From Mycobacterium yunnanensis (lineage in GTDB: Bacteria > Actinomycetota > Actinomycetes > Mycobacteriales > Mycobacteriaceae), in the NCBI RefSeq assembly GCF_025823185.1, contig NZ_JACKVK010000008.1, positions 497,565 to 561,564 on the forward strand: a stretch of DNA of 64,000 nucleotides. The letters are read 5' to 3'. Positions 36,044 to 44,676 of this stretch are shown one piece after another; position 1 is the first letter of the stretch; each line of letters begins with the position of its first letter. The position numbers were made by a program, and so were the translations under genes. The notes under the pieces are model-generated. The model saw only the letters and a list, made by a program, of their open reading frames with translations, ran no database searches and was not told where the DNA came from.

Positions 36044-39000
36044 ATGGGTAGCATCCAGCATTTGTCGATGCGTGTCCCGTGGCGCGACAGGGCGTGGGAC
36101 GCGGCCATCTGCGACGATCCGCTTGGCAACTCGTCCTGCACCCTTCTCGCCAACATCGGCCCAAACCGGGACGACGAGTACGAGGCCAAAAACTCCTCTG
36201 CCAGCATCGACACTCTCGACGCCAGTCGTTTGCCATGTTTGAGCGAGCGCGGAACCTTCATGTCGCCCATCGGATATACGGTCACAAAGACCCACCCGTA
36301 TGCCTGGAGCAACGCGTTGAAGGGATCCCTTCAACCCACTGCAGTATCGATACCCGGATACGCGTTCGAGGCGGTCCCGTTCCGGTGGTTAAACAGGGTA
36401 ACGCTCACCGACCACGTAGGTATCGGCCGGGTGCCGGCGTACAACCCGACTGCAGAGGATCACGTCGACGACGTGCTCGGCTATACGGGTGCTGCGTGGG
36501 TTATGGACGGCGGCAATCAACGCGCTGTGATGAACACCTTCTTCGATCCCGTACAGCCACGTCAGTCCTTGGTGTTCGTGTACCTCAAGCACTCTCCACT
36601 GCAAGAGCAACGTACCGATCGCCTACTGGTTGGAGCTGCCTACGTGACAGGCGTGCAGTCTCCGCCAATGTGGAATCAGATTGGAGCCCCGCCGTTTGAT
36701 TCGTGTATGTGGGAGACGATCGTCGAGCACAGTCTCAGGCCGGACATGAAGGACGGCGTGCTACTGCCGTACCAAGGGCTCGTCCCGTTGCTCGACGACG
36801 GGGTGGATATCGATTCTGCACTTGCGTGGGCACCCGAGGGGCGTGACACTGAATTCAGCTATGTCACAGAACATCTCAGTGATGACGCAGCCATCGAGGC
36901 ATTGGCATCGCTAGAAGGTGCCGCATTGGGAGCGCGGGCACTTGGCTTAGAAGTGACGGATTCCGCCGTTGAGTGGCTGAAGGATCAAACTGAGCGCCTG
37001 TGGCAATTGCGCGGCCCGGTTCCTGGCCTGGCGGCAGTGCTCGCGTTCATTCGCGTCGAGCAGCCCTACGTCGCCGGGCGGGTAGTTCTCGACGCAGCCG
37101 GCGACGCTAGTCCCTGGAGCTTCGTTCGCGGCATCCTCGACGATCACAGCTCCACTCCACCGTCGTTGAAGACGCATCTAACCTCGACCGTCTCTCGGAT
37201 CTGGTCGAAGCTGGGATCCGATCGGCATGAAGTCCTTCAGCTACTCGCTGCTCTCGATATTTCGCCGGCTCAGGCCGAGATGTTGATGACCGGCGGGACC
37301 GAAGTGGAATGCTCGCCCGTCGATCTGCTTGAGAATCCGTACTTCGCAAGTACGTGTACCTACGGGATGGATCTGCACATTCCGTTCACCACGATCGATC
37401 GGGCACTATTTCCACCGACCCACGTCACTTGGGAGCCCTCGATTCCCGGTCAATGCCAATTCGATGACCGCCTTGACCGCCGGCGGGTAGAGGCACTCTT
37501 GGCGGACGTGCTCGAAAGGCAAGGTGGACAGGGGGATACGCTTCTGCCCGTAGGCGAAGCGATCGATCTTGCGAACGCCGTAGTCCTCAGTCGGCCTCCA
37601 AACCTCGCCACCGTAGTCTTAGCCGGACTAGATCTGGATCATGAGTCGCTCAAGGATTATGACGATTGGTCGCCAGTGACGAGCGTGTTGCTCGCCGACG
37701 GGACGTCGGCATTCAAGCTCACTCGATTCGAGGACACTGCCCGAACCATCCGTGACTGGGTTGCAGAACAGGAGAATAAGACCAACCTGGGCCGTCTAAG
37801 TGACGCACGAAAAGTGCTCGACATCGCTCTCGCGAGCAACGAGAACGTTCGGTCGGATGGGGTGGGGATCGACGAACTCGAAGAACTCGCGCGTGAGGAG
37901 AAGTCGGTGGGGCTCTCCGAGCTGCATGATTCTCCGCTGTCCGTGCTTATCGGTCCCGCAGGTACGGGCAAGACGACGCTCCTTCGCGCCCTAGTCGAGT
38001 ATCCCGGTGTAGCGGATGGCGGCGTGCTGCTGCTCGCGCCCACCGGTAAGGCACGGGTTCAACTGGAGACGAAAGTCGGGCTCCCCGCCAAGACGCTCGC
38101 TAGCTTCCTTAGCGCATCAAGACGGTACGAGGGTGCGAGTGGTCGTTACCTGACATGGGGCGACCAACAACCGCGACACAGCTATGGGCTGGTGGTGATC
38201 GACGAGGCTTCCATGCTGACCGAAGAGATGCTGGCGGCAACGCTCGATTCCTTTACTGGTGTCCGACGGCTGGTCCTCGTCGGAGATCCCCGGCAGCTGC
38301 CTCCAATCGGGCCGGGACGGCCGTTCGTTGATTTCATCGACACGAAGAGGCCCGTCGCGTTCGACGGTCCAGTCCGGGTGGCGCCCGGGTACGTAGAGCT
38401 TCAAGTGCCACGTCGTCAGCTTCCCGAGGGCGGCCACGGCGCCCGGCATGATCTCGATTTGGCGGCGTGCTTCGGCGGCGAGACGAGGGGCGCTGGAGAC
38501 GATGCGATTTGGTCCGAGCTCGCTGCAACTCCCAGTCGGCCGACGGTCCGCTACATTTCGTGGGGCGACACACCAGTCGTTGAAGTGCTTATAGACGCCT
38601 TGAAGGACGAATTGCCCCTAGAGGCCAATGACAATGCCGATTGGTCCTTCGCCATGACGTACGGCGCCACCGTAAACGGCGCGTACCTCAACTGGGAACC
38701 GGGCGCGGGCCAGCACGCTGAAGACTGGCAGATACTTTCTCCGACCCGGTCAAGGGCATTCGGGACGGTCGAACTGAATCGTCACATCAAGCGCACTTAT
38801 CGCATGAAGGACACCGAGTTCGCCCAGCGAAATGCAAGGTCGAATATCCCGAGTCCGATCGGACCAGAGCAGATTGTCCGCGGCGACAAGGTCATGCAAA
38901 CGGTCAACAAGAAGCTCAAAGCCTTTCCAAAGGACGGCGGCATGAACTATGTCGCCAACGGCGAGATCGGCGTAGCGATAGGCCGCATTACGCCGAGCAA

Positions 39001-39841
39001 GACACGTAAGAAGAACTCGCTGTGGCTGAACGTCGAGTTCTCGTCGCAACGCGGGTTTCAGTATGGATATTGGCCAACGAAGAACGAGGATGTGCTTCTC
39101 GAACTTGCCTGGGCAGTGACCGTGCACAAGTCCCAGGGCTCAGAGTTCGAGAAGACTTTCCTGGTACTACCGGCCAGGGCCAACGTGTCCCGTGAGTTGA
39201 TGTACACCGCTCTGACTCGGCAGAAGGGCAAGGTGGTGATCCTCCATGAGGGCACGCTTTCTGAGTTGCGTGAGCTCGCCGCGCCCTGGCGCTCGGAGAC
39301 AGCACGTCGGCTGACGGATTTGTTCGCTGCTCCCAATCCGGTCTCACTGGACCTGCGCGGTGAGCGGCGTCGATATGAGCGACGACTGATCCACGTCTCT
39401 GCGAACGGCACTCCAATGGCGAGCAAGAACGAAGTCATCATCGCGGGGCTCCTCGACCGGCTAGTGCCGGACAAGTGGAGTTACGAAGAGCCATTTAAGG
39501 GTGATGATGGTCGAGAGGTTCTTCCGGACTTCACAATTCACGCTCCCGATGGGCGCAAAATCTATTGGGAGCACGCGGGCATGCTCGATGTGTCGGACTA
39601 CGCGCGCAAATGGGACTTCAAGAAGGCGTGGTACCGCGAGAACGGCGTGCTCCCGCACGACGATGAAGATGCCGTCGGCGACGTGTTGATTTGGACGGAT
39701 GACTTGAAGGGTGCGGATGCGCAGGCCTGGCTTGCGTTCGCGTCGAAGGTCCTCGGCGTAACCGCAACCGATGAGGCGGTTAGCGATGCCCCGGCCAAGC
39801 GGCGTGTCGTGAAAAAGGCGGCGCCGAAGATGGTGAAGTAG
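36044..39841 (+). CDS. RecD2-like SF1 helicase with C-terminal PD-(D/E)XK-like nuclease
   Basis: About 1265 residues. The N-terminus (RVPWRDRAWDAAICDDPLG, then SSCTLLANIG) is a conserved head found on large phage-defence or repair helicases. Residues 620-1100 form a RecD-type helicase: GPAGTGKTTLLRAL (about 636), VIDEASMLTEEM, GDPRQLPPIGPGRPF and the late AVTVHKSQGSEF with YTALTRQ. Residues 1120-1225 look like a restriction-endonuclease fold (KNEVIIAGLLDRL, LPDFTIH, IYWEHAGM, KKAWY), giving a Glu-Asp-Glu-Lys type arrangement. A Lys-rich tail ends the protein. ATG 36044 is chosen; TTG 36032 and ATG 36068 are alternatives. It converges on brxL with a 352-base gap. Confidence 0.88.
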   Translation: MGSIQHLSMRVPWRDRAWDAAICDDPLGNSSCTLLANIGPNRDDEYEAKNSSASIDTLDASRLPCLSERGTFMSPIGYTVTKTHPYAWSNALKGSLQPTAVSIPGYAFEAVPFRWLNRVTLTDHVGIGRVPAYNPTAEDHVDDVLGYTGAAWVMDGGNQRAVMNTFFDPVQPRQSLVFVYLKHSPLQEQRTDRLLVGAAYVTGVQSPPMWNQIGAPPFDSCMWETIVEHSLRPDMKDGVLLPYQGLVPLLDDGVDIDSALAWAPEGRDTEFSYVTEHLSDDAAIEALASLEGAALGARALGLEVTDSAVEWLKDQTERLWQLRGPVPGLAAVLAFIRVEQPYVAGRVVLDAAGDASPWSFVRGILDDHSSTPPSLKTHLTSTVSRIWSKLGSDRHEVLQLLAALDISPAQAEMLMTGGTEVECSPVDLLENPYFASTCTYGMDLHIPFTTIDRALFPPTHVTWEPSIPGQCQFDDRLDRRRVEALLADVLERQGGQGDTLLPVGEAIDLANAVVLSRPPNLATVVLAGLDLDHESLKDYDDWSPVTSVLLADGTSAFKLTRFEDTARTIRDWVAEQENKTNLGRLSDARKVLDIALASNENVRSDGVGIDELEELAREEKSVGLSELHDSPLSVLIGPAGTGKTTLLRALVEYPGVADGGVLLLAPTGKARVQLETKVGLPAKTLASFLSASRRYEGASGRYLTWGDQQPRHSYGLVVIDEASMLTEEMLAATLDSFTGVRRLVLVGDPRQLPPIGPGRPFVDFIDTKRPVAFDGPVRVAPGYVELQVPRRQLPEGGHGARHDLDLAACFGGETRGAGDDAIWSELAATPSRPTVRYISWGDTPVVEVLIDALKDELPLEANDNADWSFAMTYGATVNGAYLNWEPGAGQHAEDWQILSPTRSRAFGTVELNRHIKRTYRMKDTEFAQRNARSNIPSPIGPEQIVRGDKVMQTVNKKLKAFPKDGGMNYVANGEIGVAIGRITPSKTRKKNSLWLNVEFSSQRGFQYGYWPTKNEDVLLELAWAVTVHKSQGSEFEKTFLVLPARANVSRELMYTALTRQKGKVVILHEGTLSELRELAAPWRSETARRLTDLFAAPNPVSLDLRGERRRYERRLIHVSANGTPMASKNEVIIAGLLDRLVPDKWSYEEPFKGDDGREVLPDFTIHAPDGRKIYWEHAGMLDVSDYARKWDFKKAWYRENGVLPHDDEDAVGDVLIWTDDLKGADAQAWLAFASKVLGVTATDEAVSDAPAKRRVVKKAAPKMVK

Positions 39842-39896
39842 CTATTTGATTGTGTTGTCGAGTTGTCCACCGTCGACGCGACAGTTTGCCATCGAC

Positions 39897-39913
39897 TCCG
39901 ACATGCTGTCGGA
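39897..39913. terminator. Hairpin between the convergent RecD2-like and brxL genes
   Basis: TCCGACA (39897-39903), three bases, TGTCGGA (39907-39913) form a perfect 7-bp stem 55 bases after the helicase stop. It may end transcription from the plus strand, or from both. The rest of the 352-base gap 39842-40193 holds no supported gene. In the brxL frame, codons just after its stop (KWVKKLLVFEALTAARLVG) look protein-like but lead nowhere. Confidence 0.4.
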
Positions 39914-40193
39914 TCTGCCGGTTGCTGCCGCCGCGAGTTGAACTCATCTCAAAATCGAGGCCACCACGGTGTGACGGAGGTCGGCAGCATTCGTCAGCTG
40001 AACCGCCTCGTCCTTGCTGGTGCTCACTACATCAGCCATGCCGGCCCTATTCTGATCGAGGATGTAGCTGCCCGGCGCTACCCCGCTTGTCGCCGCTCGA
40101 GATGTCCGAGACTGGGACTTGTGCGCCGGAGCAGCAGCCAACGAGTCTGGCCGCGGTCAATGCTTCGAAGACAAGCAGTTTCTTGACCCACTT

Positions 40194-42221
40194 TCAACCC
40201 CAGTGCGTCCGAACGTAGTCCAACGCTTCCGCCACGTTGAGCGCTCGCGTCGCGTTGTTGAGCCGAACGAACAGTTCTGTCTCCCCCTTGGCGCCCTTGA
40301 CGAAAACAGGTGCAGGCGAGGCTTTGACGTCGACCCGACAGACTGTCGCGTCAGCCGAGCTCTCGAAGGAGACGCCAGCCTTGGCCACCGCGGCAGGGCC
40401 CATCTTGTTGTCGAGCAAGTTACTCAACCAAAGGGTGTACCCATCAAGGTTCGCCTTCTGTCCCAGTGTTGGCAGATCTGCCTCAATACCGGTGATTTCG
40501 CCGTCATCCTTGACACCTATCAGCAGGGTTCCTCCTGCTGCGTTGAGGAAGCCTGCCACGGCCTTCACGACCATCTGCTCGAGTACTGGGTCCTTCTGTC
40601 CTGTATGGCGATTCAACCGTCCAGTTTGTTTGAACTCGATATGACGTCCCTCGCCTCGCTCGATGAGAACGGGTACCGCTTCTCGCTCAACGGACTCGAC
40701 GTCTGCGACTGTTGCGGCTTGCGGGACTGAATCCAGTTCGTCTTCGGTACTGTCCGGCTGCTCGGGTACCTCCACCCAATATTCGTGACCGGTGTCGCGT
40801 TCGATGTAGCTGAACGCCGTTTTTGCGTAGTCGTGAGCCGCTAGTTTTTTGAGTTGCTCCTTGACGCGACGCCGGCCCTCCAGCGCGAACTCCAAATACT
40901 CACGCAGCTCGGCCCGCGTCCACTCGCCGTGTGGGTGAAGAATTTTCAGAAGGCCTGAGACGGTCTTCCGCACACTCTTCTCGTCTCGGGCCGAAAGGCT
41001 GGCCCCAAGGGCAAACTCCTCGTCGATTGCACGTACGAAACTGTCCTTGCGAAGCTGCCGCAACGCCTCCGCGAAGTAATCGGATACGAATCCAAAGTGG
41101 TTGGTGAACAAGCGCGATTCGAGTTTTGGTGTCTCCCAGCCAGGAAGGTAGAAGTGAATCCGGTCGAGGAATGCAGGGTCGATCATGGCTGGGGGAAGAT
41201 CAGCGAAGAGGTGGGCGGTGCGGACTAGATCTGTGTGAGGCTTGCTTGTATTGCCGATCAGAACGACCGAGGCCTCTGCGGGGACCTCTTCCTTGCCGCG
41301 GGCGAAGGACCCGGACTCCATGTAGTCCTTCAACATGTTGACGACGGAAGTGTCAGACATTTGTAGGCCCGCGACTTCGTCAAACGTGACGACGTCCCAC
41401 GTACCTAGCAGACCGACACGCCCGGTGGACATATTGATGAAAAGCTGTGCAACGGTGACCTTTCCGCCAGAGATTAGTATGGCGTTGGGATTCGATTCTC
41501 GATAGACGAAGCTCTTGCCGGTGCCCCAGGGGCCCAATTCGATCAAGTTGTAGTTGCGCTCAGCCATTGGGATGAGTCGCGTCAAGGCGAGTAGCTTGCC
41601 TCGATTGCTGTACTCGTTCGGCTCCAAACCAATCGTGCGCATAACGAGGTTTAGCCAACTGTCTCGGCTGAATTGTCGCCGTCCGTCGAGGTAAGCCTCA
41701 CGGTCGAACGCAGCCACTTGGATCGGCTTGAGTGACTTGATGTAAAAAGGACGCTTCTTGTCTTCGTCGTCCTCGGCGTCGTAGATGAGGTCGAGTTGTG
41801 ACCAGGCGCCGCCCTGGAGCAGGCGGTCGTAGCGGTAGACGAGATCTTCGCCGATGTGTACGTACTTGTCGTTGAAGTTCTGCAAGTGCGCCCAGAACTT
41901 GTCCTCGCTAGCGACCAGGCGAACGTCCACCTTGTCAATCAGGCGTACTTGGCCGCGTTGTTTTACGCGCGCCTTGGTCAGTTCGGCCTCGTCGGGGCGG
42001 ATGAAGTTCTCCCGAAGCGTCTGGTTCACGACCTCAAGTCCCGCCTCGATGGCGGCCGGATCGTCTGTGGCGGCGTACTTACCGATCAGAAACTCCAGCA
42101 CGTAGACAGGCACGTTGGAGCCGACTTTGACTTGACGTACGAGATCCTTGCGAACGACTCGCCCTGCAAACGTCTCGTTTGCGAGCTTGTCGAGAGCATC
42201 CGAGGTGCTAGTCAAGGTCAT
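40194..42221 (-). CDS. brxL: BREX protein BrxL with AlbA_2/Schlafen-type C-terminus
   Basis: A 675-residue protein, last in the BREX operon. Residues 1-490 are the BrxL N-terminal region and AAA+ core: NETFAGRVVRKDL, YSNRGKLLALTRLIPMAE, ELGPWGTGKSFVYRE (Walker A, 231-238; the usual Arg is Trp), VTFDEVAGLQ and DRIHFYLPGWE. Residues 515-675 are not the Lon-like domain expected but an AlbA_2 domain (ERGEGRHIEFKQT, AVAGFLNAAGGTLLIGVKDD, GEITGIEADL). BrxL forms ring-shaped DNA-binding motors in type 1 systems. The ATG overlaps the pglZ end and sits directly on GGAGG; TTG at 42215 has better spacing and may be the true start. Confidence 0.92.
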   Translation of the reverse strand: MTLTSTSDALDKLANETFAGRVVRKDLVRQVKVGSNVPVYVLEFLIGKYAATDDPAAIEAGLEVVNQTLRENFIRPDEAELTKARVKQRGQVRLIDKVDVRLVASEDKFWAHLQNFNDKYVHIGEDLVYRYDRLLQGGAWSQLDLIYDAEDDEDKKRPFYIKSLKPIQVAAFDREAYLDGRRQFSRDSWLNLVMRTIGLEPNEYSNRGKLLALTRLIPMAERNYNLIELGPWGTGKSFVYRESNPNAILISGGKVTVAQLFINMSTGRVGLLGTWDVVTFDEVAGLQMSDTSVVNMLKDYMESGSFARGKEEVPAEASVVLIGNTSKPHTDLVRTAHLFADLPPAMIDPAFLDRIHFYLPGWETPKLESRLFTNHFGFVSDYFAEALRQLRKDSFVRAIDEEFALGASLSARDEKSVRKTVSGLLKILHPHGEWTRAELREYLEFALEGRRRVKEQLKKLAAHDYAKTAFSYIERDTGHEYWVEVPEQPDSTEDELDSVPQAATVADVESVEREAVPVLIERGEGRHIEFKQTGRLNRHTGQKDPVLEQMVVKAVAGFLNAAGGTLLIGVKDDGEITGIEADLPTLGQKANLDGYTLWLSNLLDNKMGPAAVAKAGVSFESSADATVCRVDVKASPAPVFVKGAKGETELFVRLNNATRALNVAEALDYVRTHWG

Positions 42222-44676
42222 CCTCCACGATTACGGGCGCAGCTACCGAGACCGTCTGTTTCGCAACCGTTCGGCCGGTGGAGGCGTCAAGTGCCTGCAA
42301 ATCGATCGTGTCTCCCTTTGCGAGATTGGCAGTTACCTGGAACGTCACCACGCTAGTGCGCGCTCCCGACAGCGTGACGGTTCCGCTTTGTGCGTCAACG
42401 CCGTCACCTGAAACCGGACGGGCGACCGGCTGACCGTGCCGACTCGCGACTGGCCTAACGGTGAGGTCGTCCGCGAAAAGAGATGGGTCAAATTCCAAGG
42501 TGATCGCGAAGACGCCCGTCACAATACGTTCGCCGGCCAGCCCCAGTCGTACGGTTTCCCCGGTGGGCCGCGGGGGCTCGTCCAGGTCGATGATGACCAC
42601 CGGAACGATGAGCTCTTGCGGAGAGAGGCCGCCGTGAAAGAATTGTGTTGCGCCGCCGGCCCTGAACACCGCAAGACCTCGCGGAACGGTGATCTCGGAA
42701 TCGCTGGTCACTCCGCAGGCTGAAAGTGGCAGCTTGGCAGTAGCTGTCTGGGGAACACCACCATGACCCACAAAGCACCTCCGCTTGAGAACACCCACGG
42801 CTCCACTCGGAGGGTCGACGATGCGGTGGGCGCCAATGCCCTGACTGAGCGCGATAAAGCCGTGATCCGCGCTCAGTACGAAACGTCGAATACCTGCGCT
42901 GGCAAGCCGTGTGATGACGGTGGCGAGCAGCTGGTTGACTGCCGAGAACGTCGTCCATGCTGCGGCCAACATCCCACTTTCGCCGGCCGCGTCGACTTCT
43001 TGAGACCGGACGACCACAAGCGAAGCGTCCTGTATCGACCGATGTAGCGACTGCTCTGACTTGTTGGTTGCGTCGTTTAGGTCGAGATCGACGACGGCGC
43101 CATGCCTCAGCCGTAGGTGTGAGATCCGGTCCGCCACGGTCTTCACCGCCTGACCCCCGACCGACACCACGATCGAGTCGTTGTCGATCTTCACCTGCAA
43201 GGTCTCGGCCGCGCCCGGCAGTAGTGATGCCATCCCTACGGGAGTAATGGTCGGCGCTGCCGCGACTGCGGGCAGGAGTTGTATCTTGCCGGGCAGATTC
43301 TTCAGAGCGCCTACGAGGTCCTGCGCGAGTTCGTAACGCAGCGCGTCGACCCAGATGTATGCGACGCGATCGTGTCCGGTGACTAGGCGATCGTGTATCT
43401 CGCCTTGGCGCATCATGTCTCCTGGATCGACACCTTCGCTGAGCGCGGCGTCAACGAAAGTGTTCAGGAGCTCGTTAAGCCATCCGTCGTATTGGTCGCG
43501 GGCGTGGTTGAGCAGACCGTCGAGGTCTCCCAATGCGCCGACGGTTGTTCGCACCAATTCCAATGTCCGATGGGCGCGATCAACCGTATAGCCGCGATCG
43601 GCGTACCACGCCAGCTGGGAAGAGACTGAGCCCGGAGCGACGGGATTCGTATCAATCGAGTCCTCGAGCGTTGCCATCGCTTCGAATACCCGCCAGCGTG
43701 GCGCCCACTCTCTCGCCTCATCGACGAACGGGCTTATGTTGAGCCGTGTTTCGGCAATCGTGCGCGCCGGGGCTCGGTTGCCCGCACGAAATTGCTCAAT
43801 TGCCGTGTCGAGAGCTAGTTGCTCGACGCTCTCCGTGCCCGGCACTGCAGCGAGCCGATCGTCCCAGTTCAGGGTCTGCGCGATCTTCAGCGTTAGATCG
43901 GTCTTTGTCGCCAGCGACCTGTAACCCTCCCGACCGTCCGGCGTCGACAAGACCTGACGTAGTACCAGACGCGATCGTTCACGCTGCTTTGCGGACGCCT
44001 GCGGTGTTGCCGTCGCCAGGTCGCCGTGGGGCGGGCCGCCGAGCGCAATAGCGAAATCGTTCAGCAACAGACCCGCGAAGAGGGCCTCCTGTCTCTTTGA
44101 CGCTGCCGGAATTTGGACTCCGACCATCTGATCGACGAAGTCTCGTGCGATCTCGTCCGCGGCAGCCTTTGTAATCTCGTCGTCGCGGTTGCCGAGCAGC
44201 AGTGACACAAGCATTGTCGTGGAATCAGTGGTGCCCAATGCCGAGATCAATCGTGCGTCTGCCGATTCGTCGGCGCTCAAGGCCTGTTCCGCGCCCGTGA
44301 GTGTGAAAGCGGTCCGTGCTAGATCGTCGATTCGAGTTTGCGTCAGCTCTCCGGTCAGCGACTGGCTAATGAGCGTCGCGAGCCGCAACGTGAAACGGAT
44401 CCCCATTGAGCGGACTTCCGCTAAAGGATCCTCGGATGGTGCCTTTGCCGCGATGTACACAACAAGTCTTGGCGGCTGGTCTCCGCCGATCGCGTCATCA
44501 ATGCGACGACGCAGCTCATACCAACTGCCACTGAACTTTTCGAACCTGGTATCCGCGGGGCACATTGTCTCGGCGACGTCGTCGTACTCCCGGGCGTCGT
44601 CGTTCCAAATCACGAGGCCGTGCGCGTCGACCTTTCGAGCGAGCTGCTCCGTTAGGCCGGATCGGAGGTTGGTCAT
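42208..44676 (-). CDS. pglZ: BREX alkaline-phosphatase-superfamily protein PglZ
   Basis: An 822-residue protein. The N-terminal half is helical (LARKVDAHGLVIWNDD, YELRRRIDDAI). The C-terminal half carries the alkaline-phosphatase fold with metal-site motifs VAYIWVDALRYELAQ (about 444) and LSADHGFIAL (about 608), the core of the PglZ domain. PglZ is shared by all BREX types and is needed with PglX for host-DNA marking and phage exclusion; its substrate is unknown. The ATG overlaps the pglX stop (ATGA), with GGAG nine bases upstream. The last 14 bases overlap brxL. A C-terminal beta-rich stretch after about 690 (DPSLFADDLTVRPV) looks like an added immunoglobulin-like domain. Confidence 0.93.
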   Translation of the reverse strand: MTNLRSGLTEQLARKVDAHGLVIWNDDAREYDDVAETMCPADTRFEKFSGSWYELRRRIDDAIGGDQPPRLVVYIAAKAPSEDPLAEVRSMGIRFTLRLATLISQSLTGELTQTRIDDLARTAFTLTGAEQALSADESADARLISALGTTDSTTMLVSLLLGNRDDEITKAAADEIARDFVDQMVGVQIPAASKRQEALFAGLLLNDFAIALGGPPHGDLATATPQASAKQRERSRLVLRQVLSTPDGREGYRSLATKTDLTLKIAQTLNWDDRLAAVPGTESVEQLALDTAIEQFRAGNRAPARTIAETRLNISPFVDEAREWAPRWRVFEAMATLEDSIDTNPVAPGSVSSQLAWYADRGYTVDRAHRTLELVRTTVGALGDLDGLLNHARDQYDGWLNELLNTFVDAALSEGVDPGDMMRQGEIHDRLVTGHDRVAYIWVDALRYELAQDLVGALKNLPGKIQLLPAVAAAPTITPVGMASLLPGAAETLQVKIDNDSIVVSVGGQAVKTVADRISHLRLRHGAVVDLDLNDATNKSEQSLHRSIQDASLVVVRSQEVDAAGESGMLAAAWTTFSAVNQLLATVITRLASAGIRRFVLSADHGFIALSQGIGAHRIVDPPSGAVGVLKRRCFVGHGGVPQTATAKLPLSACGVTSDSEITVPRGLAVFRAGGATQFFHGGLSPQELIVPVVIIDLDEPPRPTGETVRLGLAGERIVTGVFAITLEFDPSLFADDLTVRPVASRHGQPVARPVSGDGVDAQSGTVTLSGARTSVVTFQVTANLAKGDTIDLQALDASTGRTVAKQTVSVAAPVIVEDDLD

